The position numbers were made by a program, and so were the translations under genes. A stretch of 64,000 bases of DNA from an uncultured Holophagaceae bacterium (GTDB lineage: Bacteria > Acidobacteriota > Holophagae > Holophagales > Holophagaceae), in NCBI GenBank assembly GCA_903913215.1, contig CAIWKE010000012.1, positions 62,001 to 126,000 on the forward strand, read 5' to 3'. Under the pieces are notes generated by a model. The model was given only the letters and a program-made list of their open reading frames with translations, searched no databases and had not been told where the DNA came from. This document shows, piece by piece, positions 46,194 through 54,762 of this stretch. The first letter of the stretch is position 1. Each line of letters starts with the position of its first letter.

Positions 46194-46332
46194 TTTTTCG
46201 GCCTTGCCGAAGAATGGTCAGCCAAAAGCAGATCAAGTTTGACAAAGGTGCCCGGCCTTTTTCCGGGATCGACCCACTCTTGGTACGGGACTGAGAATCG
46301 GGTGACGGGCGAACCCCCGAAAAGGAGCCTCC

Positions 46333-46602
46333 ATGGCCCTCAATGTGGAACAGAAGAAGATCATCATCGACGACTACAAGCAGCACGAGTCGGACACGGG
46401 TTCGCCCGAGGTGCAGGTGGCCATCCTGACCAAGCGTATCAACGACCTGACCGAGCACTTCAAGACCCACACCAAGGACTACCACAGCCGCCGCGGCCTC
46501 ATGATCATGGTCGGCCAGCGCCGCCGCCTGCTGGACTACCTTAAGAAGAAGAGCAAAGAGCGCTACGCCAAGCTGATCGAGCGTTTGGGCCTGCGCCGCT
46601 AA
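46333..46602 (+). CDS. rpsO: 30S ribosomal protein S15
   Basis: The 89-residue S15 binds 16S rRNA early in 30S assembly. The sequence is typical: [40 protein letters not shown] and [28 protein letters not shown] precedes ATG by five bases. A TTGACA box at 46239-46244 has no clear -10. In many bacteria pnp follows rpsO, but here a strong terminator and a NUDIX gene follow. Confidence 0.97.
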   Translation: MALNVEQKKIIIDDYKQHESDTGSPEVQVAILTKRINDLTEHFKTHTKDYHSRRGLMIMVGQRRRLLDYLKKKSKERYAKLIERLGLRR

Positions 46603-46618
46603 GCTGTTTTTCACTCCC

Positions 46619-46644
46619 AAAACGCCCGCGCAAGCGGGCGTTTT
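46619..46644 (+). terminator. Rho-independent terminator after rpsO
   Basis: An 11-bp stem AAAACGCCCGC/GCGGGCGTTTT with a GCAA tetraloop, ending in TTTT, 16 bases after the rpsO stop. Confidence 0.88.
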
Positions 46645-46658
46645 GCTATGTTCAGAGG

Positions 46659-47333
46659 ATGGATTTGCAGCCCCTTCCCTGTCCTAAACATCCGGACCCC
46701 TACACCGTCCTGGACCGCCGCCTGCTCTATGAGTCGCCCTGGGTGCGGCTACGGGAGGATCGCTTCCAGCACCGGCGTGGGGCCCAGGGTCAGTACGTGG
46801 TCTGTGGCTTCCTGCGCACGGCCTGCGGTGTCGTGGCCCTGGACGAGCAGGACCGCGTGGTGCTCGTGGGACAGTGGCGCTACCCCCTGGAACGCTACTC
46901 CTGGGAGCTGCCCGAGGGCGGCGGCGATGCCACGGAGAGCCCCTACGAGGCCATCCGCCGGGAACTGGCCGAAGAGGCTGGCCTGACAGCCAAGGTCTGG
47001 GAGCCCCTGGCCTTCTTCCATCCGAGCAATTCCTCGACGGAGGAGGAAGCCTTCCTCTTCCTGGCCACGGAACTGAGTCCCTCGGAGGGGCACCACGCCG
47101 AGGATGACGAGGAACTGCTGCTCCACCGTGAACCTTTCCAGGACTGCCTTCGTCGCATCCTCAGCGGGGAGATCACAGACAGCCTCACGGTCATGGCCCT
47201 GCTGGCCCTCCAGGCCCGCCGCAGCGGCATCCGGGCCCCCCTGGACGCGGCCCTGGCCGAGCGCTTCTTCCAACGCCCCGCAGAACACCCCGCCGCGGGC
47301 CGCGCCCGCTGGGAGACCCTGGACCGGCCATGA
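46659..47333 (+). CDS. NUDIX hydrolase (ADP-ribose pyrophosphatase-like)
   Basis: A 224-residue NUDIX enzyme. The Nudix box GGGDATESPYEAIRRELAEE, completed by AGL, fits Gx5Ex7REUxEExGU exactly. The N-terminal half (YVVCGFLRTACGVVALDEQDRVVLVGQWRYPLE) matches ADP-sugar pyrophosphatases. It would cleave ADP-ribose or a nucleoside diphosphate sugar to two monophosphates. The stop overlaps the TsaC-like start by ATGA. Position right after the rpsO terminator means it needs its own promoter. Confidence 0.88.
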   Translation: MDLQPLPCPKHPDPYTVLDRRLLYESPWVRLREDRFQHRRGAQGQYVVCGFLRTACGVVALDEQDRVVLVGQWRYPLERYSWELPEGGGDATESPYEAIRRELAEEAGLTAKVWEPLAFFHPSNSSTEEEAFLFLATELSPSEGHHAEDDEELLLHREPFQDCLRRILSGEITDSLTVMALLALQARRSGIRAPLDAALAERFFQRPAEHPAAGRARWETLDRP

Positions 47334-47935
47334 TCATCACCCTGCATCCCGACACCCCACAGGTGCGCCACCTCGAGCGCATCGCGGAGCTGTTGCGGAA
47401 GGACGGCGTGATCGCCTACCCCACCGACACCCTCTTCGGGCTCGGCTGCCTGGCCAGCCGCAAGAAGGCCGTGGACCGGGTGCTCCAGATCAAGCCCAGG
47501 GATCCCAAGAAGCCCATGTCCATCCTCTGCTCGGACATGGAGATGTTCTGCCGCTATACCCGACACTTGGACACGCCCACCTTCCGCATCCTCAAGCAGA
47601 TGATGCCCGGCCCCTACACAGTGCTGCTGCCCGCCAGCCGCGAGGTGCCCCGCTACCTCCAGAACAAGCAGCAGGTGGTGGGTCTCCGCATCCCCGACAA
47701 CGCCTTCTGCCGCGCCCTCGTGGCCCTGCTTGGTGAGCCCATCATCACCACCAGCGTGGCCCTGCCGGAGCAACCGGTACTGAACACCGCCTGGGAGATC
47801 GAGGAAGAGCAGGGCCACGCCCTCGACCTAGTGGTGGACTGCGGTCAGCCCGAAGGGACGCCCAGCACGATCGTGGACCTCACCGGGGATGAGCCCGTTC
47901 TGGTGCGCCAGGGCGCCGGCGTCTGGCCACTCTGA
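47330..47935 (+). CDS. TsaC/Sua5/YrdC-family protein (threonylcarbamoyl-AMP synthase-like)
   Basis: A 201-residue YrdC-fold protein. The signature GVIAYPTDTLFGLGCLA, KKAVDRVLQIKPRDPKKPMS and MMPGPYTVLLPAS are all characteristic. TsaC/Sua5 make threonylcarbamoyl-AMP from threonine, bicarbonate and ATP for t6A tRNA modification. The KPRDPKKPMSILC variant (rather than KxRxxxxPL) is like the YciO subgroup, whose function is less clear. It overlaps the NUDIX gene by ATGA. Confidence 0.85.
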   Translation: MIITLHPDTPQVRHLERIAELLRKDGVIAYPTDTLFGLGCLASRKKAVDRVLQIKPRDPKKPMSILCSDMEMFCRYTRHLDTPTFRILKQMMPGPYTVLLPASREVPRYLQNKQQVVGLRIPDNAFCRALVALLGEPIITTSVALPEQPVLNTAWEIEEEQGHALDLVVDCGQPEGTPSTIVDLTGDEPVLVRQGAGVWPL

Positions 47936-47948
47936 GCGGATTTTTCAG

Positions 47949-48689
47949 CTAGTGCACCTTGGCAGCTGCCTTCTGCTTCAGGGCAAGGGCATCAGCCTCG
48001 CTGAGTAGGCCGTCCCGTTGGAGCCCCTCGATGCGGCGCAGCGCGCCCTCCAGGTCGAAGGCGGGTTTGGGCAGTGGAACCACTGGCACAGGCTTCGTCG
48101 CCGAGGCCGACTCCACCAGGGGCGCCGTGGCGGGGGCCAGGGCCCGGCCCACCTGCTCGCACCACCGCTTGTACTGCAGGCCCAACACGTCCGCATCCCC
48201 GCCCTCCAGAGTCTCGTGGAAGGCTGCCAACAGCTCTCCGGTATCCCCGTCCACCAGCTTCAGGTCCAGGCTGAGGCTCACCCGGCCCATGGTGATGCCA
48301 TCCTCCTCGAGGCCCACAGCGTCCGCCACCCGGCCCACCAGCTGCAGATCCCCCTCACTCAGGGACACCGGCAGGCTGGTCTTCAGGACCCGCTTGAGTT
48401 CCTTGGCCAGGTTCGACACCAACTGCGGCTCCAGGCGGCCCAGCAGCAGCTCATCCTTGGTCTTGCGCTTCCCCAGCACCCAGGCCGTGGGCTCAAAGGC
48501 CTGCACCCGGATCGAGCGCCGCCGCAGATCCAACCCCAGCTTCAGCCACTGGAAGCCCAACTGCTTCGAGGGCTGGAACACCACCGTTGGACCAAACCAA
48601 CCCGCATCCAGCCGCCCCTCATCCAGCACCGGCGTCTGGGCCGAAAGCAGGGCGGGCAGCATCAACAACAAACCCAAGTGGCGCATCAT
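47949..48689 (-). CDS. Exported protein with C-terminal SHOCT-like helix pair
   Basis: A 246-residue protein with a signal peptide (LGLLLMLPALLSAQ). The middle (LGLDLRRRSIRVQAFEP, VSLSLDLKLVDGDTGELLAAF) looks like the beta-alpha fold of periplasmic DUF3313-type proteins. An Ala/Pro/Val linker precedes a C-terminal ALRRIEGLQRDGLLSEADAL, which resembles SHOCT. No enzyme motif is visible. It is convergent with the TsaC-like gene and lies upstream of nothing on its strand except nadB at 76 bases. The function is unknown. Confidence 0.75.
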   Translation of the reverse strand: MMRHLGLLLMLPALLSAQTPVLDEGRLDAGWFGPTVVFQPSKQLGFQWLKLGLDLRRRSIRVQAFEPTAWVLGKRKTKDELLLGRLEPQLVSNLAKELKRVLKTSLPVSLSEGDLQLVGRVADAVGLEEDGITMGRVSLSLDLKLVDGDTGELLAAFHETLEGGDADVLGLQYKRWCEQVGRALAPATAPLVESASATKPVPVVPLPKPAFDLEGALRRIEGLQRDGLLSEADALALKQKAAAKVH

Positions 48690-48765
48690 GACCCCTCCTT
48701 TTTTCTAACTCAGCGCGGCACCGGCACACCACAAGCTACCGCACCCTGAGCCGCGCTGAGCCCCT

Positions 48766-50337
48766 TCAATCCACCCGATAGTGACAACCCCGACTCTCAG
48801 GATTCTGCAAGGCCGCCTTCAGGATCAGCCGGGCGCAAAGGATGCCGCTGCGCAGTTCCAGCAGCTCCTGGCTGAGGGAGGCCTCGTGGTAGAAGCGCTC
48901 GATGCGGTGGGCCAGGTAGTCCAGGTCCGCCTTGGCCCGCTGCAGCCGGGCGCCGGTGCGCACGATGCCCGCGTAGTTCCAAAGGGTGCTGCGGATGAGG
49001 CCCCAGTCCTGGTCGATGAGCAGGGGATCCGTCGGCTCGGGCGCCTCGGGCATGCGCCACTGGGCCAAGTCCGTGAGATCTGAGCAGGGGCCCTCGCCCA
49101 ATTCCCGCACCACGGCCTCGGCACCGCGGAAGCCCCACAGCAGGCCCTCCAGCAGGCTGGTGGAGGCCAGGCGGTTGGCGCCGTGGAGGCCCGTGCAGGC
49201 CACCTCCCCGGCGGCGAAGAGGCCCGGCAGGCTGGTGTGGCCATCCAGGTCCACCAGTACGCCGCCGCAGAAGTAGTGCGCCGCTGGCACCACGGGGATG
49301 GGCTGGCGGTGGGGATCCAGGCCCTCGGCGCGGCAGGCGGCCATCACCGTAGGGAAGTGGGAGTCCAGGTCCAGCTTGGCGGCCAGGGGGACCAGGTCCA
49401 GGTAGACGCTGGCCTCGCCGCTGGCGGCCATCTCCTGGAAGATGGCCCGGCTCACCACATCGCGGGGGGCCAGTTCCAGCTGCTCCGGGGCGAACTTGGT
49501 CATGAAGCGCTCGCCCTTCCGGTTCACCAGGCGGGCCCCCTCGCCCCGCAGGGCCTCTGTGAGCAGGGTCCGGGGCTTGCCGGGCACATAGAGGGCCGTG
49601 GGGTGGAACTGCACGTATTCGCAGTTCACAATGCGGGCATTGGCCCGGTAGGCCGCCGCCAGCCCGTCCCCGGTGGCGCTGGGGGGATTGGTGGTGTGCA
49701 GGTAGAGGTAGCCCAGGCCCCCGGTGGCCAGCAGGGTCCGCCGGGCCAGGGCCGCCTCCACCTGCCCCGTGGTGGGATCGAGGAGGAAGGCGCCATGCAC
49801 CTGGATGGGGTCATAGACCCGGACCGGGCTGAGGCAGTGGTGGGGGCTCGTGATGAGGTCCACGAGGCAGAGCCCCTCCCGCACCTGGATGCGGGGGTGG
49901 GCCCGCACGGCCTGAGTGAGGGCGGACTGGATGGCCAGGCCCGTGGCGTCCTTGGCGTGGTAGATGCGACGGGCGCTGTGGGCAGCCTCGGCCGTGGGGT
50001 CGGGGCTGCCACTGGGGGCCAGGTCGAAGGGCACACCCAGGCGCTCCCAGAGGAAGGAACGGCAGAGCTTCGGTCCCTCCTCCGCCAGCAGCCGGGCCGC
50101 CTCGGGACGACAGAGGCCCGCGCCAGCCCGCTCGATGTCCGCCGCCAGGAGTTCTGGGGAATCGCCCGCTTCGGGCGGAGCCAGCCCGATGATGCCGCCC
50201 TGTGCCCAGGCAGTGTTGGAGCCACCCAGGTCATCCTTGGCCACCAGCACCACACTGGCGCCCAGATCCGCGGCGCGCAGGGCCGCCGAACAGCCTGCGA
50301 TGCCCGCACCCAGGACCAGCAGATCAACCGTCGTCAT
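48766..50337 (-). CDS. nadB: L-aspartate oxidase
   Basis: NadB oxidises L-aspartate to iminoaspartate, the first step of NAD synthesis. The 523-residue flavoprotein starts at ATG 50337 with the FAD-binding VLGAGIAGCSAALRA. Other conserved segments are GGSNTAWAQGGI, VQFHPTALY, TEALRGEGARLVN, AHYFCGGVLVDLDG and GLFAAGEVACTGLHGANRLA. The C-terminal helical domain is present. It is the last gene of a five-gene operon and overlaps the DUF309 stop by ATGA. nadA and nadC are not nearby, so the rest of the pathway is elsewhere. A fumarate reductase/succinate dehydrogenase subunit is excluded by length and motifs. Confidence 0.93.
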   Translation of the reverse strand: MTTVDLLVLGAGIAGCSAALRAADLGASVVLVAKDDLGGSNTAWAQGGIIGLAPPEAGDSPELLAADIERAGAGLCRPEAARLLAEEGPKLCRSFLWERLGVPFDLAPSGSPDPTAEAAHSARRIYHAKDATGLAIQSALTQAVRAHPRIQVREGLCLVDLITSPHHCLSPVRVYDPIQVHGAFLLDPTTGQVEAALARRTLLATGGLGYLYLHTTNPPSATGDGLAAAYRANARIVNCEYVQFHPTALYVPGKPRTLLTEALRGEGARLVNRKGERFMTKFAPEQLELAPRDVVSRAIFQEMAASGEASVYLDLVPLAAKLDLDSHFPTVMAACRAEGLDPHRQPIPVVPAAHYFCGGVLVDLDGHTSLPGLFAAGEVACTGLHGANRLASTSLLEGLLWGFRGAEAVVRELGEGPCSDLTDLAQWRMPEAPEPTDPLLIDQDWGLIRSTLWNYAGIVRTGARLQRAKADLDYLAHRIERFYHEASLSQELLELRSGILCARLILKAALQNPESRGCHYRVD

Positions 50338-51113
50338 GCCAACTCCCAGGTGGGGCGATCCAGGGCCCAGAGGGTCTCGAAGACCGCCGCATCGTCCGTG
50401 TTCCTGCTTCCATCCTCCAGCCGCCGGGCCGTGAGGTCCAGTGCCGCCTCGACCCGCACCTCGCCCCAGGGGGTGGGTACGCGGCCACCACAGGCCTGGA
50501 GCCGCTCCAGGGCTTCCTTCCAGACCGCACGCAGTCCTGGCAAGTTGTGAAGCTGCAGGTGGTGGTAGCCCGCCGCCAGGAGGATGAGTCCCTGGAGCTG
50601 GTTCTTGAGGGCGCCACTGGCGTGATCCCACAGGGGCTCCAGGGCGTCGTGGCACTCGTGATAGAGCCCGTGGTTGAACAGCGACACCCCGCAGGCCAGG
50701 GCATAGCCTTCGCCCAGGGGCAGGGGCGTCAGGGCCGCCAGCAGCCAGCCACAGCGCAGGCTCAGCAAGGGCCCCCAGGCTCCCCAGACCGGGCTGGGGA
50801 GCCAGCCCGTGGCACCGGGTTCCCCGGTATCGGACCAGAGGGCGCGGTGGTGCTGCCAAGCGGCAGCGGGGTCGTGGTGGCCCAGGGCACTCAGCAGCCG
50901 GGCCGCGTGGTTCAGGAGAATGACCTTGGGCAGGCCTTCGGGATGGGCCTCCCGCAGGCGTGGTGCCCCCAGAATCGTGGGCCAGACCAGGTTCTGACGC
51001 GCCCCGGGATCCTCCAGGGCTGCCTCCACCCGGGCCCGCAGCCAGGCCTGAACCTCCCGGGGCAGGAGCGGCTGGCGCTGCCAGAAGGGGGTGCGGTTGC
51101 AGGCATCGCTCAA
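50334..51113 (-). CDS. DUF309-family protein
   Basis: A 259-residue protein. The segment SLFNHGLYHECHDALEPLWD continues as HASGALKNQLQGLILLAAGYHHLQLHN. It is the His/Glu-rich helical core of DUF309, a family of unknown function often found near tRNA or cofactor genes. The N-terminal half (about 1-130) is lineage-specific. The start is TTG 51113, which overlaps the yaaA stop as TTGA and has GGAGGTGA four bases before it, the strongest site in the operon. The function is not predicted. Confidence 0.8.
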   Translation of the reverse strand: MSDACNRTPFWQRQPLLPREVQAWLRARVEAALEDPGARQNLVWPTILGAPRLREAHPEGLPKVILLNHAARLLSALGHHDPAAAWQHHRALWSDTGEPGATGWLPSPVWGAWGPLLSLRCGWLLAALTPLPLGEGYALACGVSLFNHGLYHECHDALEPLWDHASGALKNQLQGLILLAAGYHHLQLHNLPGLRAVWKEALERLQACGGRVPTPWGEVRVEAALDLTARRLEDGSRNTDDAAVFETLWALDRPTWELA

Positions 51114-51832
51114 GGGGTCACCTCCAGGCGAAGGACCTGGCCACCCCAGACATTGTCCTGGATTCCAGCCCAGCGGCAGCCGGGAATGCGGCCCTTGAGC
51201 ACCTGGCGGGGCTCGCCCTGCTGGTGGCCCAGGAGCCAGCGGGCCACATGGCCGCGGTACAGCTTCGAGAAGTGGCTGATGGCCCTGCCCCTGGTGTCAA
51301 AGATCTCCACAGTGTGCCGGGGTCGCTCCCAGCCCTTGAGGAGGTCCGCGGCCTCGCCGGGCAGCAGCTCCCAGAGGGGACCGGTGGGCAGGGCCGCCAG
51401 CTGGGGCGCCAGGGCCTTGCGCCAGTGGGCCTTCAGGCCGGGGATGGCAGCCAGCTTGAGTTTGTAGGGGGGCAGCAGTTCATCACCCCGCACCAGGCCC
51501 CGCAGGTTGGAAAGGATGAAGACCTGGGTCCAGGTATCGGGCGGCAGGGTAGCCGCGTCCAGGGCCTGGAAGGCCACGCCGGTGTAGCGGGCCAGGGCCG
51601 GCAGCAGCGGCACGCGGCCTCCTAGGGCCTGGGCCTCAGCACGGGCCTTGGCCAGAGCCAGATCCTTCACGTCGAAGGCCTTCTTCAGGGCCTCAGGGCT
51701 GCCGCTGCGGGCCAGCTCCACCAAGCGCTCCCGCACCCAGGCCTGGTCGGCGCTCTCGGGCAGGCGTCCAGGCGCACCGCCACCGGCCTTGTCCTCAGAG
51801 GGCGCCAGTAGAATGAGGGGCAAAGTCTTCAT
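51110..51832 (-). CDS. yaaA: YaaA-family peroxide-response protein (DUF328)
   Basis: A 240-residue YaaA/DUF328 protein. YaaA lowers free iron during hydrogen-peroxide stress in E. coli and has a DNA-binding fold. Family marks are ILLAPSEDK at the start, AFDVKDLALAKA, RYTGVAFQALDAATL and RGRAISHFSKLYRGHVARWL. The start is ATG 51832, overlapping the deacetylase stop by ATGA; the end overlaps the DUF309 start as TTGA. The length is close to E. coli YaaA (258). Confidence 0.85.
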   Translation of the reverse strand: MKTLPLILLAPSEDKAGGGAPGRLPESADQAWVRERLVELARSGSPEALKKAFDVKDLALAKARAEAQALGGRVPLLPALARYTGVAFQALDAATLPPDTWTQVFILSNLRGLVRGDELLPPYKLKLAAIPGLKAHWRKALAPQLAALPTGPLWELLPGEAADLLKGWERPRHTVEIFDTRGRAISHFSKLYRGHVARWLLGHQQGEPRQVLKGRIPGCRWAGIQDNVWGGQVLRLEVTP

Positions 51833-52647
51833 TGATCCGCCACCCAAGTCTCCAGGCTCGTGAGCTGGAAGCCATCCAGGAGATCCCGCAGGTGACCCTG
51901 GTAGCCCGGCAGCCCAGCGCAGTGGGTGAAGCGGTGGCCCAGGCTGACGCCCCGCAGCCGGGGCTGCGCTGGGTCCAGCTCCCAGGGGTGCAGCACCAGG
52001 GGTGTGCCTGCATCCTCCAGGGCCAGCTCCTCCAGGGCCCGACGCACCAGGCTGAAAGGCAGAACCCGGGGGCCCCAGCCCCACAGGGGCATACGCACGG
52101 GGCCTGACCAGAGCACCGGGGGCGGCAGCTCCCAGAAGTCACCGCTGAGCCGGTGAGGACGGCGCGGCAGGGTGGGATCGCCGATGACTGAGAGCGGCAC
52201 CCGGCTGGAGTCGTAGCGGAAGCCCAAGTCCGGCAGCTCCTGCCACCAGTCCAGCGCCGCCCCCCGAAGGCTCCACTCCGGGGCCCGGTAGCCCGACACA
52301 GAGCTGCCGCTGAGGTCCTCCAGCAGGGCCTTGCCGTCCCGTACCGAGGCCACCCAGGCGACGCGATCCTGGTCGAAGACCCGGCGGTGGCTGAGACCAT
52401 GGAGGCCGATGGCGTGGCCCGCAGCGGCAATGCGCCTGAGCAGCTCCGGGTGGCGACGGGCCTGATCCCCCAGACAGAACCAGGTGGCCTGGGCGCCCAG
52501 CTCAGTGCAGAGCTCCAGGGCCCGCTCCGTGACCAGAGGCAGGCGGCACTCGAACTGGTCCAGGGCCTCGGGCTGGTCGTAGGGCGGGCAACAGAGCTGA
52601 AACCAGTCCTCCCAGTCGAGGGAGAGGGGCAGCCGCCGCAGGCTCAG
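51829..52647 (-). CDS. Polysaccharide deacetylase (XrtA/PEP-CTERM-associated type)
   Basis: A 272-residue NodB-fold carbohydrate deacetylase. The catalytic Asp is in LSLDWEDWFQ, the metal His pair in GLHGLSHRRV, and GYRAPEWSLR and GFRYDSS follow, with a late His in LHPWELDP. This is the pattern of deacetylases in exopolysaccharide loci. The frame is closed by a stop at 52658 and has no ATG, GTG or TTG before the family N-terminus. The best start is CTG 52647, which overlaps the tolQ-like stop as CTGA, like the ATGA joints elsewhere. No glycosyltransferase or exosortase is nearby. Confidence 0.87.
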   Translation of the reverse strand: MSLRRLPLSLDWEDWFQLCCPPYDQPEALDQFECRLPLVTERALELCTELGAQATWFCLGDQARRHPELLRRIAAAGHAIGLHGLSHRRVFDQDRVAWVASVRDGKALLEDLSGSSVSGYRAPEWSLRGAALDWWQELPDLGFRYDSSRVPLSVIGDPTLPRRPHRLSGDFWELPPPVLWSGPVRMPLWGWGPRVLPFSLVRRALEELALEDAGTPLVLHPWELDPAQPRLRGVSLGHRFTHCAGLPGYQGHLRDLLDGFQLTSLETWVADQ

Positions 52648-53339
52648 GTGAAGTTCCGCTCGGAGAGGCTAATGAACTCCAGCGAGAAGTCATCCAGCTC
52701 CGTCTGGAACTGCTTCAGCTGGCCCTGGAAGAAGTTGTAGGCCATGAGGGCTGGAATGGCCGCCACCAGGCCAATGGCCGTGGCCACCAGGGCCTCGGAG
52801 ATGCCGGGGGCCACCGTGGCCAGGTTGGCGTTGCCCGTGGCGCCGATGCCCCGGAAGGCGTCGATGATGCCCCAGACAGTGCCGAAAAGGCCGATGAAGG
52901 GGCTCACAGCCGCCACCGTGGCCAGACCGCCCAGGGAGCGCTCCAGGCGCCCCATCTCCACCACGCTGGCCCGCTGGAGGCTGCGTTCCACGGCCTCCAT
53001 GCTGCGCAGCTGGGCCTTGCCATCCTGGCCCACCTGCCGCAGCTGGTAGGTCACTTCCCCATAGCCCGCCACGAAAAGGCCCACCAGGGGGCTGATGGCG
53101 AACTTCTCCAGCTGCCCCTTCAGCTCCCGCCAGTCCGTGGCCCGCTTGAAGGCGCCCCGGAACTGCTCGGACATGCGACGGCTGCGCATGAAGAGCAGGC
53201 TCTTGCGGATGATCACTACCCAGCTCAGTAAGGAGAAGGTCATCAGGATCACCAGCACAGCCTTGGAGACCGGACCCGCGTGGAGCATGACCTCCAGCAG
53301 ATTGACCTCGTTGCCTGTGGGTGTCGCCAGGATTGCCAT
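52644..53339 (-). CDS. tolQ: MotA/TolQ/ExbB-family proton channel protein
   Basis: A 231-residue TolQ/ExbB-type inner-membrane protein. Three membrane segments are seen: about 27-47 (AVLVILMTFSLLSWVVII), about 137-160 (LGGLATVAAVSPFIGLFGTVWG) and about 180-205 (ISEALVATAIGLVAAIPALMAYNFF). The segment GLFGTVWGIIDAF and EALVATAIGL are hallmarks. GGAGGAGG lies before the ATG at 53339. TolQ normally works with TolR/ExbD; none follows here. Instead a deacetylase gene is coupled by CTGA. Outer-membrane energy transfer is likely, but the partner must be encoded elsewhere. Confidence 0.85.
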   Translation of the reverse strand: MAILATPTGNEVNLLEVMLHAGPVSKAVLVILMTFSLLSWVVIIRKSLLFMRSRRMSEQFRGAFKRATDWRELKGQLEKFAISPLVGLFVAGYGEVTYQLRQVGQDGKAQLRSMEAVERSLQRASVVEMGRLERSLGGLATVAAVSPFIGLFGTVWGIIDAFRGIGATGNANLATVAPGISEALVATAIGLVAAIPALMAYNFFQGQLKQFQTELDDFSLEFISLSERNFT

Positions 53340-53406
53340 GCCACCTCCTCCAGGCATGATACCAAGCGGCGATGTGGCTACACTGACTCCTTTGCGTGAG
53401 GGCTCC

Positions 53407-54762
53407 ATGCAGGTGCTAGTGATTGGTTCGGGATACGTGGGCCTCGTGGCTGCCGCCTGCTTCGCAGAAGCTGGGCACCGCATTCTCGGAGTGGACGTGG
53501 ATGCCGCCAAGGTGGCCACCCTCTCCCGCGGCGAGTCCCCGATCTTCGAGCCAGGATTGGACGAGCTGCTCGTGAAGCACTTGGCCTCTGGTGCGCTGCG
53601 CTTCACCACGGACCTCAATGCAGGCATCGCCGAGGCCGATGCAGCCTTCATCTGCGTGGGCACACCCCAGAGCGAAGACGGCAGCGCCGATATGAAGTAC
53701 GTCCTGGCGGTGGCCGCCCAGCTGGGCCGCGCCATGGCCCTGCGTGCCGCGGACGCCAAACCCCTCATCGTGGTGGACAAGAGCACGGTGCCCGTGGGCA
53801 CGGCGGCCCGGGTCCACGCAGAGATCGCCGCTCACACGGACCGCGCCTTTGAGGTGGTGAGCAATCCCGAGTTCCTGCGCGAGGGCTCGGCCATCCTGGA
53901 CTTCTTGGAACCGGACCGCGTGGTGGTGGGCTGCCGCACGGACCACGCCGAGACCATCATGAAGGGCCTCTACCAGAGCTTCCTGGACCGCAGTGGCGGC
54001 AAGTGGTTCCGCATGGACCCCCCCAGTGCCGAGCTGACCAAGTACGCCGCCAACGCCATGCTGGCCTTGCGCATCAGCTTCATCAACGAGATCGCCAACC
54101 TGGCGGAGGCCGTGGGCGCTGATGTAGACCACGTGAAGGTGGCCATCGGCGCGGACCACCGCATCGGCCCCGCCTTCCTCAACCCCGGTCCCGGCTTCGG
54201 CGGCTCCTGCTTCCCCAAGGACCTCCAGGCCCTGCTCAAGGTGGGCCGGGAACAGGGCCAGCCCCTCATGACCTTGGCGGCCACGGTGGAAGCCAACCGC
54301 CACCAGAAGCAGGTACTGCTGCGCAAGGTGAAGGCCCACTTCGGCGTGCAGTCCGGGGTGCCCGCGCCCCTGAAGGGCCGCCGCTTCGCCCTCTGGGGCC
54401 TGGCCTTCAAGGCGGACACCGACGACATCCGGGAAAGCATGGCGCTGGAACTCATCGAGGGTCTGGTGAATCTGGGCGCCCAGGTGGTGGTCCACGATTT
54501 CGCCGCCATGGATGCTGTACGGGCTCGCATTGGCGACAAGGTCATCTACGCGGCCACCCCTCTGGAAGCCTGCGAGGGCGCCGATGCCCTGCTCATCGCC
54601 ACTGAGTGGGCCCAGTACCGCCAGGCTGACCTGGAGGCCGTGGGCCGGGCCCTCAAGAGCCGCCGGATCTTCGACGGCCGCAACCTCTTCCGCCCCGAGG
54701 CCATGGAGGCCCAGGGCTGGACCTATCACTCCCTGGGCCGCCGCCCCGTGGCCGCAAAATGA
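53407..54762 (+). CDS. ugd: UDP-glucose 6-dehydrogenase
   Basis: Ugd oxidises UDP-glucose to UDP-glucuronate for polysaccharides and lipid A modification. The 451-residue protein has an N-terminal Rossmann motif (VLVIGSGYVGLVAAACFAEAGH), FICVGTPQSEDGSAD, and the catalytic Cys in GPGFGGSCFPKDLQALL. The C-terminal UDP-binding domain has WGLAFKADTDDIRESMAL and DGRNLF. The start was set at ATG 53407; a longer frame is open upstream but lacks family sequence. It diverges from the tolQ-like gene by 67 bases and overlaps the next gene by ATGA. UDP-N-acetylmannosamine dehydrogenases are related but less similar. Confidence 0.93.
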   Translation: MQVLVIGSGYVGLVAAACFAEAGHRILGVDVDAAKVATLSRGESPIFEPGLDELLVKHLASGALRFTTDLNAGIAEADAAFICVGTPQSEDGSADMKYVLAVAAQLGRAMALRAADAKPLIVVDKSTVPVGTAARVHAEIAAHTDRAFEVVSNPEFLREGSAILDFLEPDRVVVGCRTDHAETIMKGLYQSFLDRSGGKWFRMDPPSAELTKYAANAMLALRISFINEIANLAEAVGADVDHVKVAIGADHRIGPAFLNPGPGFGGSCFPKDLQALLKVGREQGQPLMTLAATVEANRHQKQVLLRKVKAHFGVQSGVPAPLKGRRFALWGLAFKADTDDIRESMALELIEGLVNLGAQVVVHDFAAMDAVRARIGDKVIYAATPLEACEGADALLIATEWAQYRQADLEAVGRALKSRRIFDGRNLFRPEAMEAQGWTYHSLGRRPVAAK

